A DNA stretch of 27,761 bases from a virus: the IMG/VR virus record IMGVR_UViG_3300009158_000166, positions 1-27,761 of that record; one strand, given 5' to 3'. Every line of letters starts with the position of its first letter. Within the stretch, counting starts at the first letter, position 1. Of the stretch, positions 1 through 10,700 are shown piece by piece. A model generated the notes under the pieces. That model worked only from the letters and a program-made list of their open reading frames with translations. It ran no database searches and was not told the origin of the DNA. The position numbers and the translations under genes were made by a program.

Positions 1-5
1 GCCAT
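1..5 (-). CDS. First codons of the next downstream gene (partial)
   Basis: An ATG reads leftward from base 5, and only Met plus two further bases lie in the window. A good ribosome binding site (GGAG, bases 11-14) sits 5 nt before it, just after the stop codon of the 594-residue fibre gene. The tight spacing matches the other junctions, so the late gene cluster very probably continues beyond the left edge. Nothing can be said about the product. A tail fibre or fibre-assembly protein would fit the context, but that is inference. Confidence 0.5.
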
Positions 6-23
6 GTTCGCTCCAAATTCCTT

Positions 24-1808
24 TTATGCTACAAATGTCCAAGCATTTGCAATAATTTGATAAGTTTTAATCAATCTTGTTATATTACTTGCAGAGCCAG
101 GAACAGTAAGAGTACTAAAACTAATATTAGTAACCGCAGATGCTGTTCCAGTTGGGGTATTAAATGTACTGGTTGATTGATTCAAGTTTGTATTTAGGTT
201 AACGTCTGTACTTAGATTACTAATAACTGTACACAATATTCTAGCTACTGTACCATTATCATATTCTAGTACAGGAGCTAGATCTTCTAACCAACCTGCA
301 ATGTCATTGTTTGAAATACCGTCACTGATATCAAAAGTAAATGCTAGGCTTCTTGCACGTAATTGTGTGTCTACGTAATTTTTTGTTGTGGCGTCGGAGA
401 TTCCGGTAGGTTCTCCCATATCTGTAATTCTTGGAAGCCCTATAAGAGCAATGTTTCCATTACCGTTTGGTTCTAACTCAAGATCTCCGTTAACATTTAA
501 TGTTGAAATTCTATTAGAGTTTATAAAAACATTATCAATAGTAAATTCTGCTTGGGTACCAAAAATTTGAATACCTGTTGCTAATGTAACTGCATTGGTC
601 AATGCAAAGGTGTTACCCTGTTTACGTAATAATGCAACGCCGCCTATACTAAAATATCTATCTTCTGCTAGATCAATATTTTCACTGCTGACCCATGCTT
701 GTTTTGCATAGTTCCATATTAATTCTTTATCAGCGGTAGCTTTTAAAACTATGCCGCCATTATTAGCTTCTTCATTAGTGAGTACCGTACTATCCGATTT
801 TATACCTAATTCAATAAATTTATTTTCAACTCTTAAATTAGAAACATCAACAGCCACAGTATTACCCAATACTGTTAAGTCTCCGTTGACAGTTAAATTT
901 CCGCCTGTTATAACTTGGCTTGATGTAAACCCATCATAGATTCTAACCGTCTGGCTGGCAGGTTCAATAACAATAGCATCGTATTGGTTACCGCCTGATC
1001 TAGCACTGATTACTACTGTTTTATTCTGACCTGTATTTTGTAATAATAAATTACCATTTACTTCCAATAGTTTTACGTTACCTGCGCCGCCAATTTCTAC
1101 ACCGTTATTGATTTTAACACGGCCATCAATTTCACTGTCTGTATCATTTCGAATATAGGTAGTATCTAATCTTCCTCCTAATCTTTCCGAATTGGTAGCT
1201 GTAACATTAAATTTTATACCAGCTAGACTTCCTGCATTAAATCCTGGGTTAATTATTCCGCTAAACCCTGCAATAGGAATTTTAGGGGTAAATTCTGTAC
1301 TGGAACTAGAAAAAATACCAATTAATGTTCCATTGTTGTAGAGATTAGTTATAACCTTACTTTGATTTAATGTATCTAAGATTGTAACTACTTTGATTCC
1401 GCTTAAACCCTGACTAACTCCGTAAGCGGGTCCTAAAAGTGAAGTGTTAATTCCGTCATAAAAATATAATTGTTTGTTTGTATCATCAAACCATAAGTCG
1501 CCTGGAGTTAAAGATGTCGGTTGTGTTGCAGAAATTGTTGCAGAACTCACTGGTTGAAAAGCTGTTCCGTTATATACTTTTAATTTTAGTTCAGTAACGT
1601 CAAACCAAATTTGTCCTCTTACAGGTTTAGTTGGTCTAGATGAGCTAGCAAAATTTTCTAATAGTTTAACAAGATTTTCATTAAATGCTTCGCCAAACCC
1701 ACTATAGTTTTTTCCGATAAGAGTAAGATCAGTGGTCAAATTATCTATCTGACCGTCTGACACTGTCGTTAATACCGACCCATCTGATTTATTAATTAAG
1801 TATGCCAT
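24..1808 (-). CDS. Tail-fibre-like structural protein, paralogue of its upstream neighbour
   Basis: This 594-residue protein is probably a virion appendage of the tail or baseplate. Residues about 1-140 match the start of the neighbouring 756-residue protein in layout. Both have a short N-terminal strand, a 'LLENFA' helix, and two successive modules of the type G-(Q/D)-(I/L)-W-x-D...LxxY followed by a Gly-Pro step (here 'GQIWFD' and 'GDLWFD'). The middle carries fibre-type strands such as 'GNLTVNGDLTVLGN' near residue 300. A 'DATTKNYVDTQL' motif near residue 475 is common in phage fibres. Unlike its paralogue it has no collar domain, and the C-terminal 100 residues are Asn/Thr/Ser-rich. The start lies 9 nt after the preceding stop codon, with only a weak AAGAG-type ribosome site overlapping that stop. 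A fibre role is inferred from architecture and position. The receptor, if any, is unknown. Confidence 0.75.
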   Translation of the reverse strand: MAYLINKSDGSVLTTVSDGQIDNLTTDLTLIGKNYSGFGEAFNENLVKLLENFASSSRPTKPVRGQIWFDVTELKLKVYNGTAFQPVSSATISATQPTSLTPGDLWFDDTNKQLYFYDGINTSLLGPAYGVSQGLSGIKVVTILDTLNQSKVITNLYNNGTLIGIFSSSSTEFTPKIPIAGFSGIINPGFNAGSLAGIKFNVTATNSERLGGRLDTTYIRNDTDSEIDGRVKINNGVEIGGAGNVKLLEVNGNLLLQNTGQNKTVVISARSGGNQYDAIVIEPASQTVRIYDGFTSSQVITGGNLTVNGDLTVLGNTVAVDVSNLRVENKFIELGIKSDSTVLTNEEANNGGIVLKATADKELIWNYAKQAWVSSENIDLAEDRYFSIGGVALLRKQGNTFALTNAVTLATGIQIFGTQAEFTIDNVFINSNRISTLNVNGDLELEPNGNGNIALIGLPRITDMGEPTGISDATTKNYVDTQLRARSLAFTFDISDGISNNDIAGWLEDLAPVLEYDNGTVARILCTVISNLSTDVNLNTNLNQSTSTFNTPTGTASAVTNISFSTLTVPGSASNITRLIKTYQIIANAWTFVA

Positions 1809-1817
1809 TGTTGTCTC

Positions 1818-4088
1818 TTAGAATATTGGTGGTCCTGAACGGATGATATAATTCACAACCAAGTAAGGGTTCATAATGGAGAACGGTTGACCTAATTGGG
1901 CCGATGTGTATCCTTGAATTCCCCCCGACGTCGGCAAGTATTGAGTTTGGCCTGGGGTAGTTGGACCTCTTCCCAAAAATGCACCGTCTGCAACCGCAGT
2001 ATCTTCTGGGGCTGTGGTTGCTAATCTTGTAACATAATATTGATCAAATCCTTTTGTACCATCGCTCTTTAATGCTTTTAAATCGTGTTCGTGTTGTGGT
2101 ATGTTTGTAGGAATTAATGTATTTTGATAATCACCTTTTGATCCACCTAGTGTAGATGCTTGGGTATCGTCAACTCTAGGTAATAAGGTTGCAACTCCAG
2201 TACCCGATCCCGGACCTGTAGCTGTAAAAACAGTACCAATTGTGCTGCTAGATGCTCCAACTGCTGTCCACACTGTAGAACCCAAACTGGCAATTTTATA
2301 TCGTCTGTTGATAACAAAATTTCCAGCTGGAACTGTTTCGTTAGTAGGGAGTCCGCCGCCACTATCAACAAATCCTCCACCTAAAGGAACGGTTGAATTA
2401 TTGTCCATGTCGTGTTTGCCTAGGGTAAAACGTCCTCTTAGATCTGGTAATACAAAGGTTAACCCAACTTGTCCTCTAAAAGGATTACCGTAGGTAGTAC
2501 CAATTATATTATATAGGTCTCGGTATTTTGCAATTTCTTGTTCGCTGCCGTCACATAACAAATAACCATAAGGTGCTGCTGCACCGGCAAAAGGTAATAT
2601 TGTTCCTACGGGGACGCCTAGATCTCCAACAAACACATCTCGAGTTTGTTTTAATAATCCTTCACCTGTTCTAAATACCAAAGTGTAGTCATCTTTTTTA
2701 CTTTGATTAGGACTTGGTTCTACTTTATTAGAAATAATACCCGATGTAATAACAGTATCAAAAGTTTTGGTTGTACCGCCTACTTGTCCGTCAAAAGTAA
2801 GGTTACCAGATGTAACATCGCCTTGCATTTTAAAAGTAGTTGGAAAACGCAAATTAGTAGCAGTAGTGGCATTTCCAATAATGTTGCCTTCGAGGGCTCC
2901 AACAATTGTATCGGCAACTAGAGTTTTTGTTCTAACAGTGTTCCAACGTCTAAATTGTGTACCGTTTTCATACTTGTCTGTTTCTCTTGGTTCAATTGTA
3001 TTAACAAGTGTAGAACCATAAACTTCTAAATTTTTTCCTACTAATATGCCTTTTGATACAGCAATACCGCCTGCTGTTCTAAAACTTCCATTATTAAAAT
3101 TTGTGCTTTCTGTAGCGTTGGTTAAAATTAAACTGCCGTCTGTTTTAATATTTCCACTGACAGTTAGTGCTTCATCAGGAGCGGCAACATTAATACCTAC
3201 TGTGGTATTGACAATTTTTACAACTGTGTTAGGAATACCATTTCTATTTGTCTGTAAATCTATACTAGAGCCTGCGGTAGCATTATAAATTTTAGCTGCT
3301 AAAGAACTACTAGTTAAACTAAACGTACCGTCAACGCCTAAGGTTAAACCTTCGTTGTTACGAATATTAAATGCTTGTTCTGTTGTGTTTACAGTATCAC
3401 TACGTAAAAATTTTGCTGAACTAATTGCAGTTCCAGCAATATTAAGGGCATCTGATGAGACCGCTGTTCCGTAAAATTTAGGAAGGAAGCCGCCTTCGCC
3501 AATGTCTAAACTGGTAATATTAATACCGGTTTTAATTGCAGAAAATCCACTAATAGAATTTTTTGGTGTAAAGCTATCTTTACTAAAAATAAGGATAGGG
3601 CTATCTTCAATGTAGAATGTTAAAATAACTCTATCATAATTGTCACTGTCAATTACAGATTCAACAACTGGACCGCTTCGTAAACCTGAAGAATAATTAG
3701 GTCCAATTAAAATCCAGCTTGATCCAGAGAATACATATAGTTGTTGATTAGTAGTATCTACCCAAAGTTCGCCAACGCGACTTGTTTCAACACTAGGTTC
3801 GCTGGTACTTTTTTGAATATTAGAAGCTGCTTTCCATTGTGTGTTGTCCCATATTTGTAAAATACCATCAACTGAGTTATACCATAGTTGACCTTCAATT
3901 GGGTTAATTGGAGCAGTGCCTTTAGCAAAATTTTCTAGTAATGCTAAAAAGTTTTCAGCAATAATTTGTCCATATCCCGTGACATTACGACCCGGAAAAT
4001 CTAAACTTGTTTCTTCATTTTTTGAGTTATCAAATACCGTAATAGGTACTTTGTTTTCTTTGTCTGTAAAATTAACAATATATGGCAT
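1818..4088 (-). CDS. Tail-collar-domain fibre protein (short-tail-fibre-like)
   Basis: This 756-residue protein is a probable baseplate-attached fibre. The N-terminus (about 1-140) parallels the downstream 594-residue protein, with two G-(Q/E)-L-W modules ('GQLWYN', 'GELWVD'). Residues 200-480 look like a beta-rich shaft with sequences such as 'VSGNIKTDGSL'. Residues about 486-564 form a phage tail-collar domain ('VGTILPFAG', 'GYLLCDGSE', 'LPDLRGRF'). The C-terminus has a 'PQHEHDL' motif (His666 and His668) and ends in 'NPYLVVNYIIRSG', the usual close of collar-domain fibres. In T4 gp12 (527 residues) an H-x-H motif in this region binds metal, so the same is possible here. About 50 residues of a different module are inserted between collar core and H-x-H. 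Start: a GAGG ribosome site lies 7 nt upstream, inside the end of the preceding gene, with a 2-nt gap that suggests coupled translation. Confidence 0.85.
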   Translation of the reverse strand: MPYIVNFTDKENKVPITVFDNSKNEETSLDFPGRNVTGYGQIIAENFLALLENFAKGTAPINPIEGQLWYNSVDGILQIWDNTQWKAASNIQKSTSEPSVETSRVGELWVDTTNQQLYVFSGSSWILIGPNYSSGLRSGPVVESVIDSDNYDRVILTFYIEDSPILIFSKDSFTPKNSISGFSAIKTGINITSLDIGEGGFLPKFYGTAVSSDALNIAGTAISSAKFLRSDTVNTTEQAFNIRNNEGLTLGVDGTFSLTSSSLAAKIYNATAGSSIDLQTNRNGIPNTVVKIVNTTVGINVAAPDEALTVSGNIKTDGSLILTNATESTNFNNGSFRTAGGIAVSKGILVGKNLEVYGSTLVNTIEPRETDKYENGTQFRRWNTVRTKTLVADTIVGALEGNIIGNATTATNLRFPTTFKMQGDVTSGNLTFDGQVGGTTKTFDTVITSGIISNKVEPSPNQSKKDDYTLVFRTGEGLLKQTRDVFVGDLGVPVGTILPFAGAAAPYGYLLCDGSEQEIAKYRDLYNIIGTTYGNPFRGQVGLTFVLPDLRGRFTLGKHDMDNNSTVPLGGGFVDSGGGLPTNETVPAGNFVINRRYKIASLGSTVWTAVGASSSTIGTVFTATGPGSGTGVATLLPRVDDTQASTLGGSKGDYQNTLIPTNIPQHEHDLKALKSDGTKGFDQYYVTRLATTAPEDTAVADGAFLGRGPTTPGQTQYLPTSGGIQGYTSAQLGQPFSIMNPYLVVNYIIRSGPPIF
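2186..2333 (-). other. Inserted beta module within the collar-domain fibre
   Basis: Residues about 586-634 of the 756-residue fibre run from 'GNFVINRRYKIASLG' through 'WTAVGASSSTIGTVF' to 'TATGPGSGTGVA'. I recall modules of this pattern (Y-x-I-x-x-x-G-x-T...IGA...G-x-x-F-x-A-T-G-x-G-x-G-T-G) recurring in unrelated phage structural proteins. It separates the collar core from the H-x-H region, which are closer together in T4 gp12-type proteins. Confidence 0.5.
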
Positions 4089-4090
4089 GT

Positions 4091-4756
4091 TTAGACCTCA
4101 GTAAAACCAGTTAAACTCTGTACACGTATTGTATAGTCTACCTGAAGTAATCTATTCAACGACTTTTGAACAGGATGGAATACCACATGAGTTAACAGTT
4201 TTCCTTCTCCATTAGGGTTATAGCTCTTTAAACCTAGTTCGTCAAATACAAAACTACCGTTCATATCTTGACTGTTATCAAATGCTTCTTGGCCCACAGG
4301 CTCACCGTAGTCTAGTAAACAACTGATAACAATATCACTGTAGGTTGCTCCGCTAACATGACGTATTTCCATTTTATTTCTTGTAGGATCTACGTTATCT
4401 GTAGCGTTTTGATCAACAGTTTTAGCATAGGTTTGATTATATAATCCAGTGTTAACTCCAATTGTATTTGGAGTTAAGTAGGTAATTAACCCTGTAGGAT
4501 CAACTGTGGTGCCGCCACTGCCAAATACCATTTGGTAAATCCAGCCTTGTCCTTGATTTGACAAACTGTTAACCATTGCTACACTCATATTTTCATAATG
4601 AATAGCATTGCGTTTATCAATAAAAACTTCTTTAGTTTCAGGATCAAAAATTTTGATATGGCCTTGAAAATGCCATCCTGTAGACTCGTTAGGGCGTTGG
4701 TTTTCCTGCGATTTTTGGTGTTTCATAGTCGGTTCACTTGTTTTTTTCTGTTCCAT
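4091..4756 (-). CDS. Conserved small structural protein, function unknown
   Basis: I do not recognise a named family in this 221-residue protein. The first 25 residues are polar and charged (Lys, Gln, Glu, Ser). The folded part begins near residue 27 ('GWHFQGHIKIFDPET'), continues with 'KRNAIHYENMS' and a glycine-rich 'MVFGSGGTTVDPTG' step, and ends in a strand-rich segment 'VDYTIRVQSLTG'. It has no membrane segment or signal peptide. It sits between the giant structural gene (7-nt gap) and the collar fibre (2-nt gap), so a virion role such as a connector or fibre-attachment protein is plausible, but this is inferred from position alone. The annotated ATG has no clear ribosome site. A second ATG at base 4726 (residue 11) is preceded by AAGTGA and could be the true start. 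Confidence 0.8.
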   Translation of the reverse strand: MEQKKTSEPTMKHQKSQENQRPNESTGWHFQGHIKIFDPETKEVFIDKRNAIHYENMSVAMVNSLSNQGQGWIYQMVFGSGGTTVDPTGLITYLTPNTIGVNTGLYNQTYAKTVDQNATDNVDPTRNKMEIRHVSGATYSDIVISCLLDYGEPVGQEAFDNSQDMNGSFVFDELGLKSYNPNGEGKLLTHVVFHPVQKSLNRLLQVDYTIRVQSLTGFTEV

Positions 4757-4760
4757 AGTA

Positions 4761-4768
4761 TATTTATT
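4761..4768 (-). promoter_or_regulatory. Possible T4-type late promoter element overlapping the giant gene's stop
   Basis: The minus strand reads AATAAATA here, one base from the T4 late -10 element TATAAATA, and is followed by TACTATG. It overlaps the TAA of the giant gene. If it is used, RNA would begin at about the first ATG of the 221-residue gene, which would favour that gene's second ATG (base 4726). In A+T-rich DNA such a match can arise by chance. Confidence 0.2.
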
Positions 4769-7700
4769 CAGGCAGCTCGGTGCTCTTTTGTTTTAAAAAT
4801 TCAGGGATTGCTCCTAGATTTTTAAGCAGTGTTACACCCGAACTAGCTAAACTTTCTCCTCTATCATACCAAACTTTTCCTAGTTTTCTTATGATTGTAA
4901 TACGTGTTCCTGCAGGAACAGTTTCAGTTAATCTAATATAAGGATTTGTGCCGTCAACTGTAAATTCAGGCTCAACTTCAACGTCTGCTTGAGGACTTGT
5001 TATATTTAGAGTTTGATCATAGACCATGACAGCATCCTTGCGAAGACGACGTCCTGCAACAAAGACTTCTATTTGATCGCAAGTATCAAATTCGACCGGA
5101 ATTGTATTTCTAGTCCAAGTTTTTTCGCTGAGCAAAGGAACATAAGATAGCGGACCTATTAATAAACTGCTTCCGTCGCTGACAAAATCTAATCTTTCCT
5201 GTTCCTCAGTATACGGTAAACTCTCAACTCGGCTAATATCTACCACAGGTGTATTTGCAGGATAAATTTCTGCAATAGCAGTTCCGAAACTACCTCTTCT
5301 TAGTTGCGATAAAATATTTTCATTTTTAACATAATAATCTATACGTTCACCGTTGATATAAATTGTTCCGGGAATGTTCCTTGAAAGGATCGGATCAAAT
5401 AAATTAGATGCGTCAGTTAATACAATTTCTTGATCATAATAGTATAAATCATTAACCAATATCACAGTCTTATCAATGCTAAAACGTTTAAAATGATGTA
5501 TGTTTAACATATCTTTAAACACTTCAAATCCTAGACTTTGTCTTTTTAAATAATTTCCAAACTGTACAATCTTAATTGTATCTGTTAGCACGGTTGGTTG
5601 TTGTAGGTAAACAAAATTTCTAGGTATAGAAACTTCATAATCTTTTTCCTGAGTTAGTCTTTGACCATTTAGGTATACCCAAACATAACTTGCACTGATT
5701 GGTTCTCTAGCAAGCTGATATCTAGATTTGCCGCCGGAATATTCATCGCTGATAATATTCATACTTGGATATTCACTAAACCAAGTGACTGTAATTGCGT
5801 CTCCTTGTTGTAGAGTAGTTGTGCTGTCATTTTCTACAAAACTTGTTCCGGCAAACACAATATTATTATTTTCAAACGTATATTGACTACCAACATCTAT
5901 AACAACTTTAATTTCGTCGCCGACTGTTAATACCTCTGTAGATATAGTTACGGTATTGTTGTTACCGTCATAAACATAATCTAAAAGATATCTTAATTGT
6001 TCATTGTTAACAAAAACTTCAATATTTTGTTGTGTAGCAGTATTTGTCGGTTGTAGTGGATCCTTTAAAATTGTAATAATATTATTTGTACCGTTATAGG
6101 TAACAAATTCAGTTTCTGGACCTGTTAACTTAGTTCCGTTGATTTCAACAAGAACTGACCCTGTAGCACTGGCTCTTTGTAAATTTACAAACCTATCAAG
6201 ATCGTAACTTAAAGTGCTACCATCAAATATTAAAACTTGTTGATTTACACGCACCACAGCTTGCTGACTAGAGTCAACATCTGCAGAAGCACCTAAACAG
6301 ATAATTTTTACAATTTGTCTACGCTCGGGACGATTTGCAAATTGAATTAACGTTTTTCCTGTTATGTCAGTTACATTAGTACTGTCAATAAACAATGCAT
6401 CAACTTGTACGCCATCAACTGTTACCAGTATGCTAGTAGTATCTATATAATTTGCTTTAGTTAAGAAGTTAGAAGTTTCTCCGTCTGCTTCAAATTCTTG
6501 ATAATCTAATAATGCAGTACCGCCAATACCTATGGCTAAAATTTCAATAACACTTCCTACAAGAGGTGCATCCACAAAAACTATTTCATTATTATTGTAA
6601 TCAATAATGTATGTTAAGGTACTATCAGTGCCGTCGCATTTAATCTTGTCAATATAAACCATCAAAGATGAAGATTCTAATATAGACAGACCAATCTTAA
6701 AATTTCTAGTAATTCCATTACCATTAACAATTCTTGACTGTAACGGAGTTGCGCCAGATTGTACAGTATGGAATACTTTGATGCTAACACTTTCTAATAC
6801 TTGGCCGGGAATATTTTCTTCTGGGGCAGGTACTTGATCTGGTCCAATAAATTTTCCGCCATCGATGCTGATATCTTCAGCCATTGTACCTGTAGCTGTT
6901 ACATAGGCTCCGCTCACTGCGCTAAGACTTCCACCAGAAAGGTTTGTATCAATGATATTAATGTCAGTGATATTAACAGTACCATCGCTTTCAAAAGGCC
7001 TGAATATTAAAGTATCTCCTGCATTAACTGTAATGTATTGACCAATTTCAACATTTTTAGTTACGCCATTGCCGATAAATGTTGGCATTTGAGCGTGGGG
7101 ATTTAATATTATTGTTGAGTCCCAATTTGTAGATCCGTCTGGGTATACAACAAAACTAGGGTCATCTATACGAACTGTTTCAGGAACTGGTATACCCGGA
7201 TCAAATACGACCCTTGGAGCTCCGACAGAGTCTAGTGTATCAATGCTACGAACTACTCCGTCACCTACACGTTTTAAGTATATAGAAATTCGTTGGCCCA
7301 GTGCAGGTGCGTCTGGAAGAGTTACGTAGGTTGTGCTACCGTCTGAGATATAGTGGAAATCGTTGTTAGATTCTACACTGTCCCAGGTATCTGTAAACCA
7401 AGGAAGAGCATCCCATCCACCACTAACATCAAATGTTGTGCCTTGAATTTGTACGCCGCCAAAATCAATTCCGGTCATAAGTTGATTTACTTCTTTACCT
7501 AACATGCCTGCAGTTGGGCTGTAATATTTGTTAATTCTATCAACTGCATCTAAGACAGAATCGTCCTTTTCATAAGAAATTGTAATAACATCTCCGGCGA
7601 CTGGTAGAGAAGCTAATTTTAATTTTCCTCTTAATAATTCATAAGTGTCAGATTCTAACGTATAGAATGTTAAAGAATAATCACTATCTAATGTTATTTC

Positions 7701-10700
7701 GCTGTTAATAGTTACAGATATTTTAGTCTTATCTCTTGTAGGAGGATAATTTAGATCATATATTGCAGTGAATCCGTTAGCAGTAAAAGTTTGTTCATAT
7801 TGATAGTTAGAATAAGAACCGTCTTTGGTTATTCTATCAAATCTTAATGCTAGATTAAAAGATCTAACCTTACCATTTCCTAGTATTGGCGATGCTTTAG
7901 CAATATTTGTCGAAGATGCATTTCCTCCAATTAGACTAACGGAGGCTGTTGTGTATCCAGATCCCGTAGTCAGCATTTTAATACCGGATACCTTGCCGTT
8001 AGATATATAGGCCTGTGCGGTCGCTCCTATACCGTCGCCGGTGATATAGACTTTAGGAGGAGTTTTATAATCCCCGCCCTGATTAGACAATTGAATATCT
8101 ATTATCTCGTATCCGTGATTATCGTTCCACCATTTGTAGGGGTACGTATTTAATTCAGAAGAATTAAACAGTATAGGCAATACTTGCCTAGTTTCTTTAT
8201 CGTACTTAGGAGGAACATCAAAGTCAGTTATAGCAGCGCCTTGGTGATCAATATCCGTATATCTACTTGTATATTCTCTAATAGTAGTTCTAAACGGTTT
8301 TACTTCTTCTAGGTATTGCTGGAAACTAGAAAGATTATCATTTTTATAATTTGGACGTTGGTCTAAATCGCCTACGTTATGTATAGCATTTAAAAAGCTA
8401 GTCTTAAAAGCCCAGTCAACATATAGTTGTTCAGAGAACACATATTTTATACTGGTGAAGAATAATTTATTCCATTCACTATCTAAATCGTCAATAAAGA
8501 TATTGTACTTTGCGGCATTTAAAATATTTCTTAATTCTCTGGTTGGTTGATTATCATAGACTGTTTCGTCATAGGTAGCAACATAGTCGTAAACTTTTAC
8601 ATTATATAAGTCTTTATCTATTTCAATAGTTCCGTTTTGTCTTGCTACTAATTCATAGTTAGATAGGATGCTTCCAGTTCCAGTCGCTACTCGCTGCAAT
8701 AATGCCCATCCACCGTTAGCATATTCTCGAACTCTTAACACATCTCCTAATTCAAAAGAATAATTTATTTCTTGAAAGACATTTGAAATTTCTCTAACAA
8801 TTCTAGTTGTAGAATTAAATCCGGTTGCATACCAATCTACATAATTCCAATAGTTAGTGGTATTATATGCCTGTACTTTAGATTTAAAAAATCCTTCTCT
8901 TACATTGTCCCAATAGTATACACTCCAATAATTTTTAAATGTAGAGTCTGATTTTACCAGTACAGAGAAACTACGCACAGAAACATCTGCTGTTGTATAT
9001 TTTCTTCCTTTTTGTAAAACAGTAACAGAACTTATTCTGCCTTGATTGTCTAACACTGCCTCTGCTTTTGCGCCGGTGCCGTCACCGACGATTACCACAG
9101 GCGGTACAGTTCTATAACCAAAACCACTATCTATAACATCAATTGTGTCAATTATACCATCAACAACATTTGCAGATAAAGTAGCAGGTTTTACTCGTAC
9201 AATACCTACTTCTAATAATTCTGGATATGTATCAATTGATACATCATATAAATTTAGAGAAGAACTAGGAAGCGGATCTACTTTGTTAAGATATTCAAAA
9301 TCGATTAAATCGCCGAACGGTTTAGTTGTTAGAATAGAATTGATCCTATCAATAACAATTTTTAAAGCAGTTGCCCTGTTTACAAAGATAGTCTGTATTG
9401 GTCTAAATTCTAATCCATATCGTTGTTTAGGTCTTAGAGTAGGATCAGGAACTGGATTACCTGATTGGTTAAATCCTACTAAACTGTCTATCCATTTTTG
9501 TTCTAGAGCCTCACTAGGTAGGCTAGATGCTTGCCCTTCTGTTAGCAGTTGATATTCTGTATGGATAACATTTGGTGTTCTTTCTGCTTTATAGTATTCG
9601 ATATTAAGCAGCGCAGAGTTTCCTTTAATTACTGAATCAAAATTATAAGCAAGGAATTTATCTTTGTCAATGATTGCAATAATTGGTATGCCCTCGCCAA
9701 TAGGATTAACTATTGAAGATGCAATATTAGCTGCAGAAATTTTTCTACCTGGAACTCCTTGAGGAATAACTGTTTTATTTTTTACCCAGAAATAATATCT
9801 TGTACCTGATTGAAGACCTGTTGTAGAATTAGTAAATTTCTTAACGCTATAAACAGCATTAGAATATGCAGGTTGTCCTGATATATTATTGGCTAAGCCG
9901 TCTACGGTGTCTGCAAGTTTTTTCCACTCAGTTGGAGTAACTGAACTTTCTACCCATTCATAGATATCTATAGAAGCTCCTGCTGCTAATTGGTTCCACA
10001 TACCAGAACGATATGCAATATCTCCTTGTTCGTGTGATGCCCATTTTACGGTGCTAAGATTCCACCATAGTGCTCCAACATTTTTTTCAAACCATGCTTG
10101 GTCTGAATCTATAACTACTTGATCCGTTCCGTTAGTATATGTTGCAGGGTCGTACGGTGTTTTAAATTTAATTTCTTCTTCTGCTGAACCTAAAATCTTA
10201 AACTTATTTGTATCAATAACATCAACATCTGCTAATTTAATATTATTTTCATCATCATATAAAGAAATACTCTTTATTAAATCAATGTTAACTAGATCAG
10301 TTTCTTGACTTATTATAGTAAGACTATTCTTTGTAGGATCTTTTCTAAAAATTCTAGTACGACCAACTTTTTCTCCAGACACTGTATAGTTAGGAGAACC
10401 AGTTACAACCACAGAAGCAGTAGCATCTAAGGAATAGCCAAATGCTTCATTACTTCCAAAATCTGCTTGTAATTTTTCTGAGAGTAGATAAGTTTGATCT
10501 TTTAATTCAAACACATAAACATCACCGTGATAGCCTAGTGTTTCAGAGAACGAGGTTCCACTAAAGCTAGTTCCTCCAAAAAGTGTAGGCACTACATAAG
10601 AAGTATTTTTTGCACCTACTACAATACGCTCTGTTCTTTCGCTGATAGATAAACTAAATCCAAAATATTCGTTGGTTAAGTCTTCAAAACTTTGTAGTTT

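Noticed and set aside
2147-2380. 77-codon minus-strand frame inside the collar fibre gene
   Set aside because: It is an alternative frame over the inserted module. The fibre frame encodes clear domain motifs on both sides, so no frameshift is needed.
9145-9552. Open frame of 135 codons on the plus strand
   Set aside because: It lies wholly inside the giant gene, opposite to the direction of every other gene, and its product has no recognisable domain. The other plus-strand frames (for example 20202-20579 and 24095-24457) are rejected for the same reason.
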